A stretch of DNA of 64,000 bases from Pseudisothecium myosuroides (Eukaryota; Streptophyta; Bryopsida; Hypnales; Lembophyllaceae), in the NCBI GenBank assembly GCA_951799445.1, contig OX637296.1:16864001-16928000 (forward strand), given 5' to 3'. How positions within the stretch are numbered: position 1 is the stretch's first letter; the number at the start of each line of letters is the position of its first letter. Of this stretch, positions 1-13,046 are shown in pieces. The notes under the pieces were generated by a model. It worked only from the letters and a program-made list of their open reading frames with translations, ran no database searches and was not told where the DNA came from. Made by a program: the position numbers and the translations under genes.

Positions 1-354
1 GATCGGTACAGTGAGGTCATCTACAGTAGAATACTGTTGATTCAAGCCTCGCCGTCGTTTTGGACTGTTGTTTCGAGGGCTTGTTCGATGTGGAATGTAC
101 GTAGCTTCGATCGAGGTCGTACGGATTGATGTTGTTGTTGTCGCTCTGTGTTGTGTGTTTTGAGGTGACGTGGGTTCGTTAGTTGGTGATTTCTAGCGCT
201 TGGTCGATGTGAACCCCAACTTAGATCTCGGAGTGGATTTGGGTACGGTGAGAGAGAAAAACCCTAAGGTGCGAGATTCGCTACTTGGGACTGATGACTT
301 GTGGCGGTGCATGTGCAGCCATAGCCGGATTTTGAACATTAACAAGCAATTGAA
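1..354 (+). other. 5' flank and leader of the Sec14-like gene
   Basis: GC is higher than in the spacers downstream and there is no long conserved reading frame. The short overlapping frames here do not join the Sec14 reading frame at 355. I see no clear TATA box. It is most likely promoter plus 5' UTR. Confidence 0.4.
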
Positions 355-3118
355 ATGTCGGGAACTAATGGATTGGAGGTTCAAGACGCGACTCAGAAGA
401 ATAACGTTGACGCTCCGAAGGAGCGATCAGCGAAAGAAATCGAGGTTCTGAAGAAGATGAGGGAGAAGATTGCCGTACTAGATCCGGAGTCCAAGGTAAA
501 GCTTTTACTAGTCTTTGACAGGTTGAGTTTAGGGTTTGGTTTTGCTTGGAGCTTCGTGTGGGATGGGAGTATGTTTTTCCTTGTGAAAACAAATGGCGAC
601 TTTGACTTGTTTTGTTTAGGTATGTCTATGTTGGATTTTCACTCTCTAACTGATATTCCATTCCAAACTTAGTCTACCAAAAGTTTGTGGATCGGTTGTG
701 TTTAGGTAATCAACTTTTGTAACCTTCTACATAGTTTCCTGTGCTTTAGTTTGCAAGTATATTGCTTACTTCTTCAAAGTCTTCTACGCTGTCTGCTAGT
801 CTGGTCCACTTGCCAGTGTTGAGAGATGGGCGCATGAGGTTATGTTGTGTGATGGGGTTCCAGGACATAGATGACGCAACTTTGATGCGCTTCCTGCGAG
901 CGAGGTCCATGGACGTTCCGAAAGCTGCCAAATTGTTTGCCGACCACCAGAAATGGCGACGGGAATATTTTCCTTTGGGGCACGTGCAAATGGACGAGAT
1001 AAAGGATGAGATTGCGGCCAAAAAGTTTTATATGCAAGGTCGAGACCGGCAAGGTCGCCCGATCGTCGTGTTTGTAGCAAAGCAGAATGCTGCCGCCAAA
1101 AGCATCGAGCCATTTAAAAGTGAGTTCCCATATTATCCCTCATAGCATTAGAACATTTTAGAGCACCCTTTTTGCGCTGTGGTTGGCGGTAACGACGCTT
1201 GCCTATAATAGTTTGCTGAACAACAAGCTTTCATTCATGAACTCAGAGAGGAAAGCGAGATTTTTATAGATTTGAACCACCTTAGATACCTGGATTCTTC
1301 TTGAATTATCCATCCGTTTGCAAGCATGTTAGGCCAATGCAATGTTGATTAGGTTAGCTTACATTCTGGATAAGAATTAATTATGTGATTTGCTGAGATT
1401 TGCCAGACCTTCAAATCACTGACTTGTGGTGTGCACAGAAATTTCCACTGAGGCTTGGTTTTAAAATTTTGGTTGTGTGGCAGAGCATATCACTTTAGTT
1501 GCGGACAAGCTTATTGCCAGGTATTTCCGCAATCCACAACGTTTTCAAAGATTAGGTTAAGAATTTACTCACCTACACGTCATGAATGGGAGGGTGCAGG
1601 CTGTTTGTGATTAAAGTCTGCAGCACCGTATTTTAATTTTCAGTTACTGGCTAGTTTGTACTTTAGAGGGACCTGCAGGAGGAAACCCAGCATACCAAAG
1701 AATTTTTTCCTCCTGGTTTACTGCTTTAAGACCCTGACAGATGAAGACCCTCGAATCTGACTTCAGGATGCTCTTCTAAACACCCTCACAAATCGCAAAT
1801 CCTAAATGTTTGCTAATCCGGGCAGGCCATCTCGTTTAGGGTCTAATCATTTTGCCACAAAAAATGAGGGTTCCCAAGGGGTTGATCTCATTGACCTATG
1901 ACTCCTTACCCCAATTGCTTTCATTCTTGTTTGAAGAGCTTGGCAATTCTTTTCTCTGTTAACATCTTTTGTAGTGTCAAAAGAAAAAATCGGATTGACA
2001 CGAAGCAAGAGAGACCAGTGGACGTCAGTTTTCCACAGCAACTTCGTTGAATGGATGGTTGTTGTTTTTGCAGTTTGCCGCCTGGGGAGGAAAAGTTTAC
2101 TGTTATTTCTGACCTAAAGGGTGTGAAATTCAAGAATCTGGACGTGCGGGGATGGCTCGCTGCTTATGATTGTCTACAGGTAGTTATATCCTTGAGCTTT
2201 CTTCACCCTTTTTCATTCAAGATCTACGAAGCTTTGTACTCATTTCAGGTCCTGAACTGCTGCAGCCACTTATTCTGCACTTCCATTCCTTTTTCGGTAA
2301 CTTGTTTGAGGTTTACCACACTAGAGGAAAGGCACTGAAGTGGAGGCCTGCCATGTATCTATTAGAGCAAGTGGTTACCACACTAGAGAAACATTAAGGT
2401 TGTCTAATTTTATCATTCAGGCGTGATTCAGGCATCCTATGTGCTTCATGAAAGATGGCATGAGAACTTCTTCTTCTTCCAAACACAATTAAATAGGGCA
2501 AAGGAATAGTTCATTTAAAAATTTTCATGCCATGTGAACTGGGCCTGTGGTGGTTGTTCCTCCTGCCTCTGCTGCAGTATGGTAACGCCCTAAGATGTAG
2601 TTTCCTTCTGATGAGCAGATTGATCGTGTTTACTAAAGAGCTCAATTCTGTCAATGGAGCTTGCAGGCTTACTATCCAGAAAGACTGGGAAGGGTGTTCG
2701 TTTTGCACGCTCCTACAATCTTTTGGGGTGCTTGGAAGGTGATGGTGCCCTTCCTAGACCCAGTCACGAGAGCAAAGGTAACGAATGGATTCTCCTAAAA
2801 CGTTTCCATAACAATAATTTTTTTCAGGTTTTACGACTTCGTTTCAATTATTTTCTTCTCACAAGTAGGATGTTATCGCGGCAGACACCAATTTGTGAAC
2901 TTCGCCTCTACATTGACAGTATAAAAATTGTTCTAATTAATCATTTATTCATTTTTGGTTTGCAGATCATGTTCGTGGATGCTGGTACAGAAGAAGAAAC
3001 TCTTTTGAAAGAGATTAGCAAGGAAGACATTCCGACTACTTACGGAGGTTTAAAAGAGTTGGTACCAATTGAAGATGTGCAACCGCCCAATTGGCCCATG
3101 TTCAAGCCTGTCACTTAA
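355..3118 (+). CDS. Sec14-like CRAL-TRIO lipid-transfer protein, 6 exons, 267 aa
   Basis: Exons, joined by GT-AG sites with consistent phase: 355-495, 864-1119, 1484-1520, 2074-2179, 2667-2777, 2966-3118. The product is a small cytosolic Sec14-type protein; the family binds phosphatidylinositol or related lipids and moves or presents them at membranes. Residues 48-80 (start DIDDATLMRFLRAR) form the CRAL-TRIO N-terminal helices. Residues about 105-250 are the lipid-binding fold, including VISDLKGV and HAPTIFWGAWK. The motif YYPERLGR places a Glu at residue 185, and VTRAK places a Lys at 217. These match the Glu/Lys pair of yeast Sec14 needed for phosphatidylinositol binding, so PI binding is likely. 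Exon 3 is only 37 nt but is required to keep frame between exons 2 and 4. There is no GOLD or nodulin extension, so this is a short single-domain member. The ATG at 355 is the first in frame with the fold. Ligand specificity is inferred. Confidence 0.9.
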
Positions 3119-3885
3119 ATATTTGACTTGTCTCCACAGCCGAAACTTATTTTTGGCATTGCCATTCACAATGCCAAACTCAGTCAATTCCACTTGAGAG
3201 GGAGGCTGCATTTTTCTTCCATCATACAGCTGAGGGGCAAGGTGAATGTCAAGAATCTGAACATGCGGTGAATTTCGATCACATGTAAGCATTACATGGT
3301 GAGCTCCTCTTTTGGCTCGACTAGTTATTCGTAGTTGCAGACGTATTTAATAAGTTCTCATTTAACATTGTAAATATTTAAGAAGGATCCATACTAATTG
3401 GACTATTGGAAGCTAATTTGTGTTCACCGGAGCTCTGAGTCTTGTGTTAGAGTTTGCAGCTCCCTTAGTAGGAATTTATTGTTAGTCAGAAGAAGCTTCA
3501 GCAATGAAAAACAATTTGAAAAAAACTTAGGTCTTAGGAATACATATAACGATCCTAGGTAGCAATAGACAATGTGAAAAATCTGATTTACAGGACTCAT
3601 ACTGTGGGATTAAATGCTCCAAGTGGGGGTCTTAGAGTGGAGATTGATTCTGGAAAAATTCCTGCATTTATTTACATGTTGTGTAATTGAGATGGTGGTT
3701 GAAAATGCTGGACTTCCCATGTGTATAGTGAGGTCTGATTTTTATAGTCACATGCTATCAAGTTTTCTTTTCATCTTCCAAAATTTTAACTTGGAAACCC
3801 TTAGGGATAACCCTGAAACGCCGGGCCTGAGAGCGCAGAGTTGGAGGTTAACTCTGTATGCTCCCATTTAGCAACTACGGAGTAC
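3119..3885. other. 3' flank of the Sec14-like gene; no gene seen
   Basis: AT-rich sequence following the stop codon. It presumably contains the 3' UTR and polyadenylation region. I see no conserved reading frame or repeat that I can name. Confidence 0.4.
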
Positions 3886-3889
3886 ATGT

Positions 3890-4490
3890 GAACAAGAAAA
3901 TTTACTTTTATTTTTCAGAAATGAAATTACATGTCTTCTTTACTGCACAATTTTTAGATTTTTTTGTGGAAAATTTTGTTTTTTTGAAATTTTTTGAAGA
4001 GAAAGTGAAGAAAATCATATCAAATAGAAAATTATCTCAAAAAATCTGAAGATATCACCATGTGTGTATATATTATAGTGAAGAACATCATTGTGTAAAC
4101 TCAATTTCCATGTCATTTGATAATTAGAATTGAGTAGACATTGAAAATTCACCCAAAGTTCAAATTGCAATAAAATATCCAATTTTAGGTATTTTTTCAA
4201 AATTCAAATTGGAATAGAAATTAGCATAGATGACCTTCATTTCATTAGTTGGGCTCATACTCAAAAAATATCGTTTTTATGGAGAAATTTCAGAATTAGA
4301 GAAAGGAGCACCAACTTCCCCCAAAACACTAAAATAGCATATTTTGTGATCTTGTTTATTTACTAACTTCTCATTTATAGGAAGACAAACATTCAAAAAA
4401 ATGCAAATTCAATTGCATATTTTTCATAATCTTCTATGAAACATCAAGAAGAAAAACATGGATAAAAAATGCCTCCAATTTCAATCCATA
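3890..4490 (+). repeat. Dispersed AT-rich repeat R3, copy 1
   Basis: About 600 bp that recur in the same orientation at 11300-11890 and, more diverged, at 47240-47680. An inverted partial copy lies at 44800-45140. Shared landmarks include TCATATCAAATAGAAAA, CACCATGTGTGTATAT and AAAATAGCATATTTTGTG. No reading frame is kept between copies. It is probably an old non-autonomous transposon. I cannot define its termini. Confidence 0.6.
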
Positions 4491-4542
4491 TTGCTACATT
4501 GTCATCCAAAGGCCAAGAAATTGACTCATGTAGTGTTACAAG

Positions 4543-4777
4543 GGTAATCCCCAAAGGATGGTTAGGTCACCAAGAAAATCATCCTTTTGGATACTGTGTG
4601 AAACATTTGCTTTAAAAAAAAACCAAGAGCACTCACTAGAGGTCCAACTACTATACAAAACCTCCTCCTTTTCACCCAAAATTTCAAAGATGAACATCTG
4701 CACTTCTATCCTCCATTGAAGGATTCTCTATCATCCATCCGACAACTTAGCATCTGTGGCATCCTTCTAGGACTAAT
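4543..4777 (+). mobile_element. TTAA-type MITE family 2, diverged copy
   Basis: This copy has the same internal order as the better-preserved copies at 32289-32517 and 48608-48837: AAATCATCCTTTTGG, then CCAAGAGCACTCACT, then CCTTTTCACCCAAAATTT, then a CTCTATCATCCATCCGAC block. The terminal TTAACCC is degraded on both sides, which suggests an old insertion. It has no coding capacity. Confidence 0.6.
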
Positions 4778-6328
4778 CAAAATCAAAATTATGTGAAAAG
4801 GGTGTCAATGCTAAGTGCCCTTCAAATTGAGGCTGGCTTCACATGAGCAATAGGTAAATGGGTGGCAAGAGCATTTCTTCACTATAATTGGTCGTGCGTG
4901 ACAATGGGATTTCACACCAAAGCGGCAGGAAGGAAGTACATGAATGAAAAAGTAGCTGATGTGGCTTGCCACTGGCAACAATATTCTTCTCGAGGTTTTT
5001 GGCCAGAAGGGTGCTTACAGTGCTTTGAAGCGCTTCCTGTCGTATGAGTTTTCACACTATCATGCATACATGGACTGCTTTTCACTGTTGAGAGGCCAGA
5101 AGAGCGGTGGCCTTTCCATTTTCCTTGCCTGTGTTTAATGTGAAGCCGGCCTGAGCAGGCTACCATCCAGCGCGCCACCCTGACCGATCACAGAGCCTCC
5201 ATCGTTTACGCTTGAAGTCCATGATGTCGACGTCGACGAGTTGTCAAGAGAGAGCAAGTCGTCAACACTTGTTTGGTCAGCAATCAGCAAAAAAATTTGC
5301 ACCTGATTAGGACTTAGGAGGGAGGGAGGAGTTCAGGCCTTGCATTGAAAAAAGGCTAAGCTTATTCATTTGTTTCAAAATAAAAATAAAAACTAAGCTT
5401 ATAAGTTATCTACATTTGTGAATATGAATGTTTGGAAGTTTGAGATTTTTTGCTCAAAAGTGAGCTAGTTTGACTAAGAATTCTAATATTCTCTTTCCTA
5501 AATCTACATGAGCATTACATTTCATAATGTAGCTGCTTGTTTTTGTGATGTGTGTTTGAGTGCATTGAACTCCTAAAAGTTTGTAGGGCACTGTAAATAA
5601 GGTGTCGTATTTGACTAATAAAATATGAAATATGTATTAAAATATGACAAGACATACACTACTAGATTAGAAATTCAACAATTAACGTATTTCATTTCAA
5701 ATATCATTTTTATTAGCATCTAATGAAATACATTAATGCAATATTGTATAAGTGAAATATGTTCCCATTTTGCAACTTGTTAGTTGTGTAGGAGGTGCAA
5801 TAATGATCCATTAAGAATATTCTCCTCCAATTCATGCATTTTCTGGGAAAATTTCAATGCAAAATGAGCAATGAGGGGTCGATTCTGCTATGGGAACGAC
5901 ATGGGAATAACGGAGAACTGTTCTTAACACTAGTGAACGTGTTCTCTAAGGTGCATTTTGCCCTACTCGCGGGCCAGGGCCTACCTATGACCCAGCTTGC
6001 TAGACAGAATGCACCTTGGAGGGCACATTCTTTAGTACAAATTGGGAATGCCATATGTTAATGGACCTAGCTCAACATGAATACAAACTTTTGTTACTAT
6101 CGTATACTTCAATGAAATTTTGTATTTTCTATGTTAAATTAAAAACAAGAAAACCATTCTGTGAACCAAATTGGACTTTCTAGACTTTTAATGGTTAGGT
6201 AGCAAATTATAATCCAAAGGTTGATGAAAATGTATTGTTATCATTAATTTTTAACTATGACATGTTTTGAAAATACATTGAAAAATAAATCAATGAATTT
6301 TGGTGTACTGTTTACGGATTAATTTATA
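4778..6328. other. Spacer with no gene recognised
   Basis: AT-rich except for a GC-richer island at 4860-5280, which has no convincing reading frame. At about 5948-6017 a short inverted repeat (AAGGTGCATTTTG and CAGAATGCACCTT) could fold into a hairpin and explains open frames on both strands there. Confidence 0.4.
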
Positions 6329-6922
6329 CTCCCTTCGTTCCAAAATGATCTTCTTGTTGGACAAAATGTTTTGGATTAAGGCTGAAAATTTAAAAAAAAT
6401 TCAATTTTTCTTTGAGCTTTAAGTAGAGTTTGGTGCACTCGAATCATCCTAAAACTTTGAGCTACAAAGCAATTTCCCAAATGTAGTTTTGGAATATCCA
6501 AAAGTGAGATTTTTGACGCATTTATGAAGAACACCGATGGCCACACAATTTCTCAATTAATGTAGACCAAAACCAATATTCAATTGGTCATTTTGAACAA
6601 TACAACTCTTGAACAGTACCACTCTTTGGTGGCCACATGCGCCTAGGCTCTCATCCTGCCATGTGGCCGGCCATTACTTCCTAATTTTGATTTGACTAGT
6701 GACATCAATGATGATGGCTACCACTATGGGCAAGGAGAGGAACAATACATGCATCTCTAATTATTCTGAATCAATGCTTTTAATTGGAATTCCTTTCCGT
6801 TGCTTTTGGATTTGCCTCCAGTCCTCCGGCCCCCTTCCTTCCATGTTACATCGTGCACCCAGAAGAACATTTTGGGACAAAAATTAAAGGGCAACCGGAA
6901 GATCATTTTGGGACGGAGGGAG
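6329..6922. mobile_element. Stowaway-like MITE (Tc1/mariner type), 594 bp
   Basis: Terminal inverted repeats are CTCCCTTCGTTCCAAAATG at the left and its near-exact complement CATTTTGGGACGGAGGGAG at the right. Both ends are flanked by TA (6327-6328 and 6923-6924), the Tc1/mariner target duplication. The termini match the well-known plant Stowaway consensus CTCCCTCCGT. There is no transposase frame, so it is non-autonomous. Confidence 0.85.
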
Positions 6923-7589
6923 TATGATTTTAGGTCCTATGATCTATTTTCTCTATAATGTGTTTCTAGAAGGATACTTTGCATTGCATACGAGATTCTC
7001 AAGCATATATTCCAAAAATATACATGCAACTGTATAAATTGTATTTTTTCTAATTATAGTTCATAATATTAGAAGGGATTTGGTAGCTCTCAACCAATAC
7101 AAGACTAAGTGTGTATTGAAGAGAGAAAAAAGCAATACAACAAGTTTCATTGATTGAAAATGTGGTCTAATTAAAACAAGAAAATGATCATGAAAAGACT
7201 AATAATTGGTCTAATTGATCATGTGGGTCTTCCTTGGGGTCATTTCCTTAAGACCATGTTTCTACTAGGGTTGACCCTATAAGTCCTAGGGAGACAAAAT
7301 CTACTTCTTGCATTTTGAAAAATTAAAATAACTCCTAATCTGAGCGGAATTAGGAGTGAGTTAGGAAATTGAGGTCACTAATTCATTTGATAGAGAATGA
7401 ATTGGAACAATCAAATTAAGAATATAAAATTGCATACAACAGTTATATGCATTTATACATGGGCAACTTTACTAGTCTTTGTATAATACATAAAAAGAAG
7501 TGAAAAAGATGCATCCCTTCTACATCTTAAATAGCATTGGCAACTTCTTGGAAAGAAAGGACACATAAATTAAAATGGTAGAAGTAGAT
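6923..7589. other. AT-rich spacer, no gene recognised
   Basis: No conserved reading frame, RNA gene or clear repeat is visible. Confidence 0.4.
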
Positions 7590-8655
7590 AGGCACTTTTT
7601 AGAAATGCCGATAACAACAATGATGTATACATTGTTGGGAAACTCTAAATTCTTGCAATATCCAAGGTGGATGTTCTAATTTTTTGCACACCCACTTTCT
7701 ATCATTCCTTCTTCAAGTCAAGTACAATTATTCTCTCCACTTCAACTCCTCCATCCGCAATAATCCCACAATCCACATTTGCCTATATTCTTGTTCTCAC
7801 CAAAATATCTCTTCGACCTATACGCTTCACATACATCAACAAAACACAAACTAAGTTGCAGTTCCTTGTTCTAGATGGTCCAAAGTTGATAATTGTTTGT
7901 CACTCAATTGGTGATTGTGATAGCCTCAAAAAAATGGAGTAGATAGGCTCTTTCTAGAAACGTCGATGTCAACGATGATGTATACAATGTTGGAAAACTC
8001 TAAATTCTTGCAATACTCAAGGTGGATTGTTCTAATTTTTTGCACACCCATCTCTATATCATTCATTCTTCAAGTCAAGTACAATTATTCTCTCCACTTC
8101 AACTCCTTTGTCCTTAGTAATCCCACAATCCCACATTTGTCTATATTTTTGTTCTCACCAAAACATCTCTCAAACCTATACACTTCACATACATCAATAG
8201 TGCACAAACTAAGTTGTAGTTCCTTGCTCTATAGTCCCAAGTTGATAATTGTGTGTCAACCAATTGGTGATTGCAATAGCCTCAAAAAATAGGGTGAATA
8301 GGCACTTTCTAGAAACGTCGATGTCAATGATGATGTATACATGATTGTTGGAAAACTCTAAATTCTTGCAATACCCAAGATGGATTGTTCTAATTAATTT
8401 TTTGCACACTCACTCTCTATCATTCATTCTTCAAGTTAAGTACGATTATTCTCTCCACTTTGGTTCCTCCATCCTCAGTAATCCCACAATCCCACATTTG
8501 TCTATATTCTTGTTCTCACCAAAACATCTCTCAGACCTGTAGGCTTCACATACATCAACAATGCACAAACTAAGTTGCAGTTCCTTGTTCTATGGTTCAA
8601 TTAAAGTTGATAATTGTGTGGCAACCAATTGGTGATTGCAATAGTCTCAAAAAAA
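7590..8655 (+). repeat. Direct tandem array, 3 units of about 355 bp
   Basis: The landmark TGATGTATAC occurs at 7621, 7976 and 8331, exactly 355 bp apart each time. Each unit also carries GGAAACTCTAAATTC-like and ATTATTCTCTCCACTT blocks. The short frames in the units differ in length between copies, so the array is noncoding tandem duplication rather than a gene family. Confidence 0.85.
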
Positions 8656-8897
8656 TGGAATGAGCTCAACCCTCAAGGTACCAAATTAAACACTTATGCG
8701 GATGACTGAATCGTGTTGAAGACGGTCCCAAACTGATTCCAAGGAAAGCTTCTACGACTTCGATGCATTGCAAGGCGGAGGGAGAGCATCCAGGCACTAG
8801 GAAATTGAAGCATTCAACCGAGTCAAAGGAAGAATTAAGAGTTTGTATTACCTTAAGGTGGGTACTGTGCCTAGTTAGTGAGCATTATTAGATTGGT

Positions 8898-9380
8898 CAA
8901 ATTTTCATATTTTCTTGTTGGCAATTGGCAAATTGAAGGGAGGTTCCAAAGCAGCAAAGAACGCGACATTTGGATATTGTATGCAAAAGTTATGGAAGGT
9001 CAAAGTTTTTTTTAGGTAGGTGTTCTACAATCGATTCTTCAACATACGTACATATTGATTTTGGAGATGTACAATACATAGAGTGATGATGGTAGTTTTA
9101 GGCAAGGTATAATTTTGAGAGTACCCACCTTATAGCATTGTAAGGTAGGGACTCCCCAAAGCACCACTTTTTGTGTGCAGATCAAAGTGATTATTATAAG
9201 CAAAGTTGTCAAATTTTTATATTTTGTTGTTGGCAATGAAAAGAGGATTTCAATGCACCAAAAATGTTCCATTTGGATATTTCATGCAAAAGTTACAAAG
9301 AGTCAAAGGATTTTTCTGGTAGATGTTCTAAAATTGCTTCTTCACTAGAGATAGATATTGATTAATTGGATGTACATCTA
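8898..9380 (+). repeat. Dispersed repeat R4, two direct copies
   Basis: Two related units (about 8898-9072 and 9208-9380) share TCAAATTTT, CATTTGGATAT and ATGCAAAAGTTA blocks followed by a GTCAAAG block. Inverted relatives occur at about 16600-16760 and 17480-17690. No coding capacity is visible. Confidence 0.55.
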
Positions 9381-10879
9381 GTGAAAATGGCGCTTTTGGA
9401 TCAATGGCACATTTGGGCTTCCCTATCTTATAAAGTTGATGCACCCATTCCCGTCCATGTACCTACACTTTGACTGTAGAGTTTCCTAAAATTATCCTCA
9501 AAAGTACCTTGAAACCGTCTCTATACTTAATTGTGGTTGGTGGGCTCTGATTTTTTTAGATTTTGGTGCTAGATTCAAGGCAACTTTATTAGACTGCGCT
9601 TTAGGGTGCCCTAAAGATTTTTACTTTGAAAATTTGTAGAAATTAGATGCCTTATCCAAAAATTATATATTTTTTTTATTCATGATTTTCAATTGCTAAT
9701 ATTGAAAAATTACTTTTTTTTTAAGAGTGCCTCCAACTATGCTGAATTGTTTAAATGGATGGTTATGGGTGTTTCCACTTTAACCTTTACTATTCTACTC
9801 GCTTAGAAACATGAGGAAAGACAAATATCCCTTTCTTAAATATCTACAAGGATTTAAGTTAATACAGCTAGAGAAGGTCCCACCTTTAAGTGGGGGCATT
9901 CCAAATGTTGGAGAAGGTAAAGGAATTCACAACAAAGGTTTAGTCATAGTAAGATTCCAAGTAAAATTGCATGAAGTCCAATAATGGCATTTAAATAAAC
10001 ATGCTATACAAAATTTTACAAGGCCAATGTTGAATTGGTAGATTTCCTTATTTAACATTTTAATTTCAGTGTCCACATCTTAAGCATTGTGCAACAAATG
10101 TCTATTTAATCTCTAGATTTATTGAGACATGCTTATAGAAACATATTAGATTTTGAGTGGTCATACAATTTCTATCCCCTAAAAAGCTTTCATTGGCTCT
10201 AAATTGTCTTCATTCTTATATTGTGAATTTGTATTTTGAAAATTTTAATCCATTGGGCAACTAGCAATAAAGTTTTGGTAATGTCTAAGTCAATAGATTT
10301 TACATTAGATAAAGTATAGTACAATTTTCTTGGCACTAACTTACAAAGGTACTTGCGATATGCACATAGATATGTCAAAGTTGTTGATTGTCCTTGGAAA
10401 AGGGGACCTACCCAACTACAAAATAAAGGTATCCTTTATACTACATATCTAGCCTATATAGTGTACTTGAACAAATTTCCTCTGACTTATAGGAAGTAAG
10501 AACTCAATTGCAAAAGTAGCCTCACAATGAGGCTCCCAAACATGGAATAAGACCTAGTATGAAGAGGCATTTCATCCAATCCAATCCACCAAAGGATTGG
10601 AATTTTTTTTTTCTCGCAGCTCTCAAATTTCCTAATTTTCTCAACAAATACATTTCATCTTATACCAAACCACAATTAGGTTCCCCAAAACCGCATTCAC
10701 ATTCTTCTAGTGAGGCTACGATTCAAATTTAGATATTTAACAATCAAATATACAAAGAAAATCCTAAATCCTAAACTCAAAAAAAATGAAACCAGATTGC
10801 TTTCAAATGGAAATTAAAGGGGATGACTTTGTAATTAGTAGGGTTTTGTTCTAGAGTAAATTTTGGATGAAAAGTCTAA
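9381..10879. other. AT-rich spacer with repeat R5
   Basis: No gene is recognised. Around 9600-9750 the sequence is related to 40975-41125: both carry ACTTTGAAAATTT, then ATTCATGATTTT, then CCTCCAACTATG(C/T)TGAATTG. This marks a further dispersed repeat with unknown termini. Confidence 0.45.
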
Positions 10880-11230
10880 CAAAAAAATTGAAGCGAATAT
10901 TTGGTGTTACATTTTTCTTTCTTAGTAGATAAAATAGCTGCAAAATCTGACAATGGTACACATCAAAGAATTTCTTTTACTTTTTGAAAAAGTGTCGGGA
11001 TCATGGTGATCACTAAAAATTTGGAGGATCTAACATTTTATTTCTACATTCATTCATCTTTTGGACAAAAAATGCTTCTCAATTATACTCATGCAATTTT
11101 TCATCCAAATTTGGAAATTTCATCCTAATTTTAAATAGAAATGGAAATTTCTAGCAAAAAAAGATTGCTTTTATTTGGCAAAAAGTATAAATTTATTTTG
11201 AAATGGTACAATATAACGACCCACGGTGCA
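10880..11230 (+). pseudogene. Degenerate copy of the orphan ORF at 57481-57939
   Basis: The DNA aligns by eye with about 57540-57790 through TTTATTTCTACATTCATTC, TTTTTCATCCAAATTTG and TTTATTTTGAAATGGT. Here the frame is interrupted by stops and length changes. It is a broken relative of a 152-residue frame that is intact 46 kb away. Function is unknown, and it may be part of a transposon. Confidence 0.5.
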
Positions 11231-11299
11231 ATATTCATGTCATATCCCATATTATAGTGTAATACAACGACCCATGGTGCAAAAGTAACTAGATATGAA

Positions 11300-11890
11300 T
11301 GAAAATTTTTACATTTATTTTTCAGAGATGGAACTACATGTCTTCTATACTTTATAAAATTTTTAGATTTTTTTGAGAATTTTTGAAGAAAAAGTGAAGA
11401 AAAATCATATCAAATAGAAAAATATTTCAAAAAATCAGAAAACTTCACCATGTGTGTATATTTTGGTGACAAACATCATGGAAAAAAAATCAATTTTTGT
11501 ATCATTCTATAATTAGAAAATAATAGACATTGAAAATGCATCTGAAGTTCAAATTGCAATAAAATATTCAATATTAGGAAATTTTTCAAAATTTAAAGTG
11601 GAGTAGAAACTAGAGTAGATGACCTTCATTCTGTTAGTTGGATTCAAATTCAAAAAATATCATTTTTGTGGAGAAATTTCAGATTTAGAGCAAGGAGCAA
11701 CAACTTCACAAAATACACTAAAATAGCATATTTTGTGATCCGTTTTTTTTACTAACTTCTCATTTACTTGAAGACAAACACTGGCAAGACTACAAACTCA
11801 ATTGAAGATTCTTCATAACCCACCATGAAAGGTCAACAACAAAAAAGTGGATGAAAAAATGCTTCCAATCTCTATGTAGACCACAATATT
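11300..11890 (+). repeat. Dispersed AT-rich repeat R3, copy 2
   Basis: Same orientation and block order as copy 1 at 3890-4490, with many point differences. It lies directly downstream of the degenerate ORF copy. The two may belong to one larger element here, but copy 1 lacks the ORF-like part. Confidence 0.6.
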
Positions 11891-12101
11891 GTCATCCAGA
11901 AGCCACAAAATGGCTTTGGCGGTGTTAGTGGGTTAAGTTTCTTACCCCAGGTAAGCAACTCTTATATTATATGCAAGGGCCCTTGGCATTAAAACAGCTT
12001 AGAGTATGGCTTTTATAAAAATAATTTCAAATTAGCCCTTAATTGTCCAACCTACCATATATGGTTGATCCAGAATTTGAGGCTCATTTTGGTGTAGGTA
12101 A

Positions 12102-13046
12102 TTAACCCCTAAAGGACCAAACACCATTTTTTGGCAACAAAGCGATTTTGGGCAGCTCACTACGAATGAAAATTTCATTATTTTTCTTTGAAATTTTCAC
12201 ACAAGATGTGCCCAAGGTGTAACTTCAAGGCCCAACAATTTTCATAACTTTTGACTACATGGTTAAAAAGTTATTGCATGATATGTAATTTTCCACGATT
12301 AGCAGGCAGCCTGGTCAGCTGAAAAAAATTCTTTAAAAATCACTTTTTGAAAAATAAAAATTTGAAATTGGTTCTATAGATTTCTATGTACACATGGAAA
12401 TCTTCGAATCATTCTATTTGGATTAATGAGTCAAAAGTTATGAGGATTCTTAGTTTGAGTGTAGTTAAGGAATCTCTACTCAAAAATAAACTTTGAAGTC
12501 CTTTATTTAACTCAATTTTCAATATTTTGGAAAAAAAATTAAAACATTGGGTGTAGATTGTTTATTACAACATTACAACCGTTGAGATTGGCATTTTTCA
12601 ATTCCATAACAAAATTCTTGACAATTTAGTATTTTGAGTCATTCTCTACCTCTTTCTACTTACTATTTTTTTCCTGTATGTTGTACAATTCCAAATGATC
12701 TGAAATTTTTTAAGCATGTAGCCAACTTGACTTGAAAAATGAATCCAAAGAGTAACCGCCATTTTGGACATTTTTTCATACAAATGTGACCTTGTGAAGG
12801 GCAGCTTCCCGTTTTTTCGCAGGGACAAAAAAAGGTTTTTTGTCAATTCAAACGCTAATATCTTCCAATCCACACGGTGGAAAATTCTGAAATTTTTTCC
12901 ACATCTTATTAAAAATGGGTGTACTACAAGATCCTACGGTTAAATGTGTTCAAATTTTTTTTTTCCTAAAATTTGGTACTTGTATTAAAAATGGCAGTTT
13001 TGGAGCGGTTTTGGTGAAAACATAGTCAAAAACCTTTAGGGGTTAA
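12102..13046. mobile_element. TTAA-flanked non-autonomous DNA transposon, 945 bp
   Basis: The left end is TTAACCCCTAAAGGACCAA and the right end is CCTTTAGGGGTTAA, so TTAA lies at both edges with inverted CCCCTAAAGG termini. The interior differs from family 1 (30052, 43863, 56377, 58441), so this is a distinct family sharing the same termini. A second right-end-like sequence at 13779-13787 may mark an older or larger element. No transposase frame is visible. Confidence 0.65.

Noticed and set aside
5854..6061. Mirror-image frames on both strands near 5.9 kb
   Set aside because: Explained by a short inverted repeat; no coding evidence.
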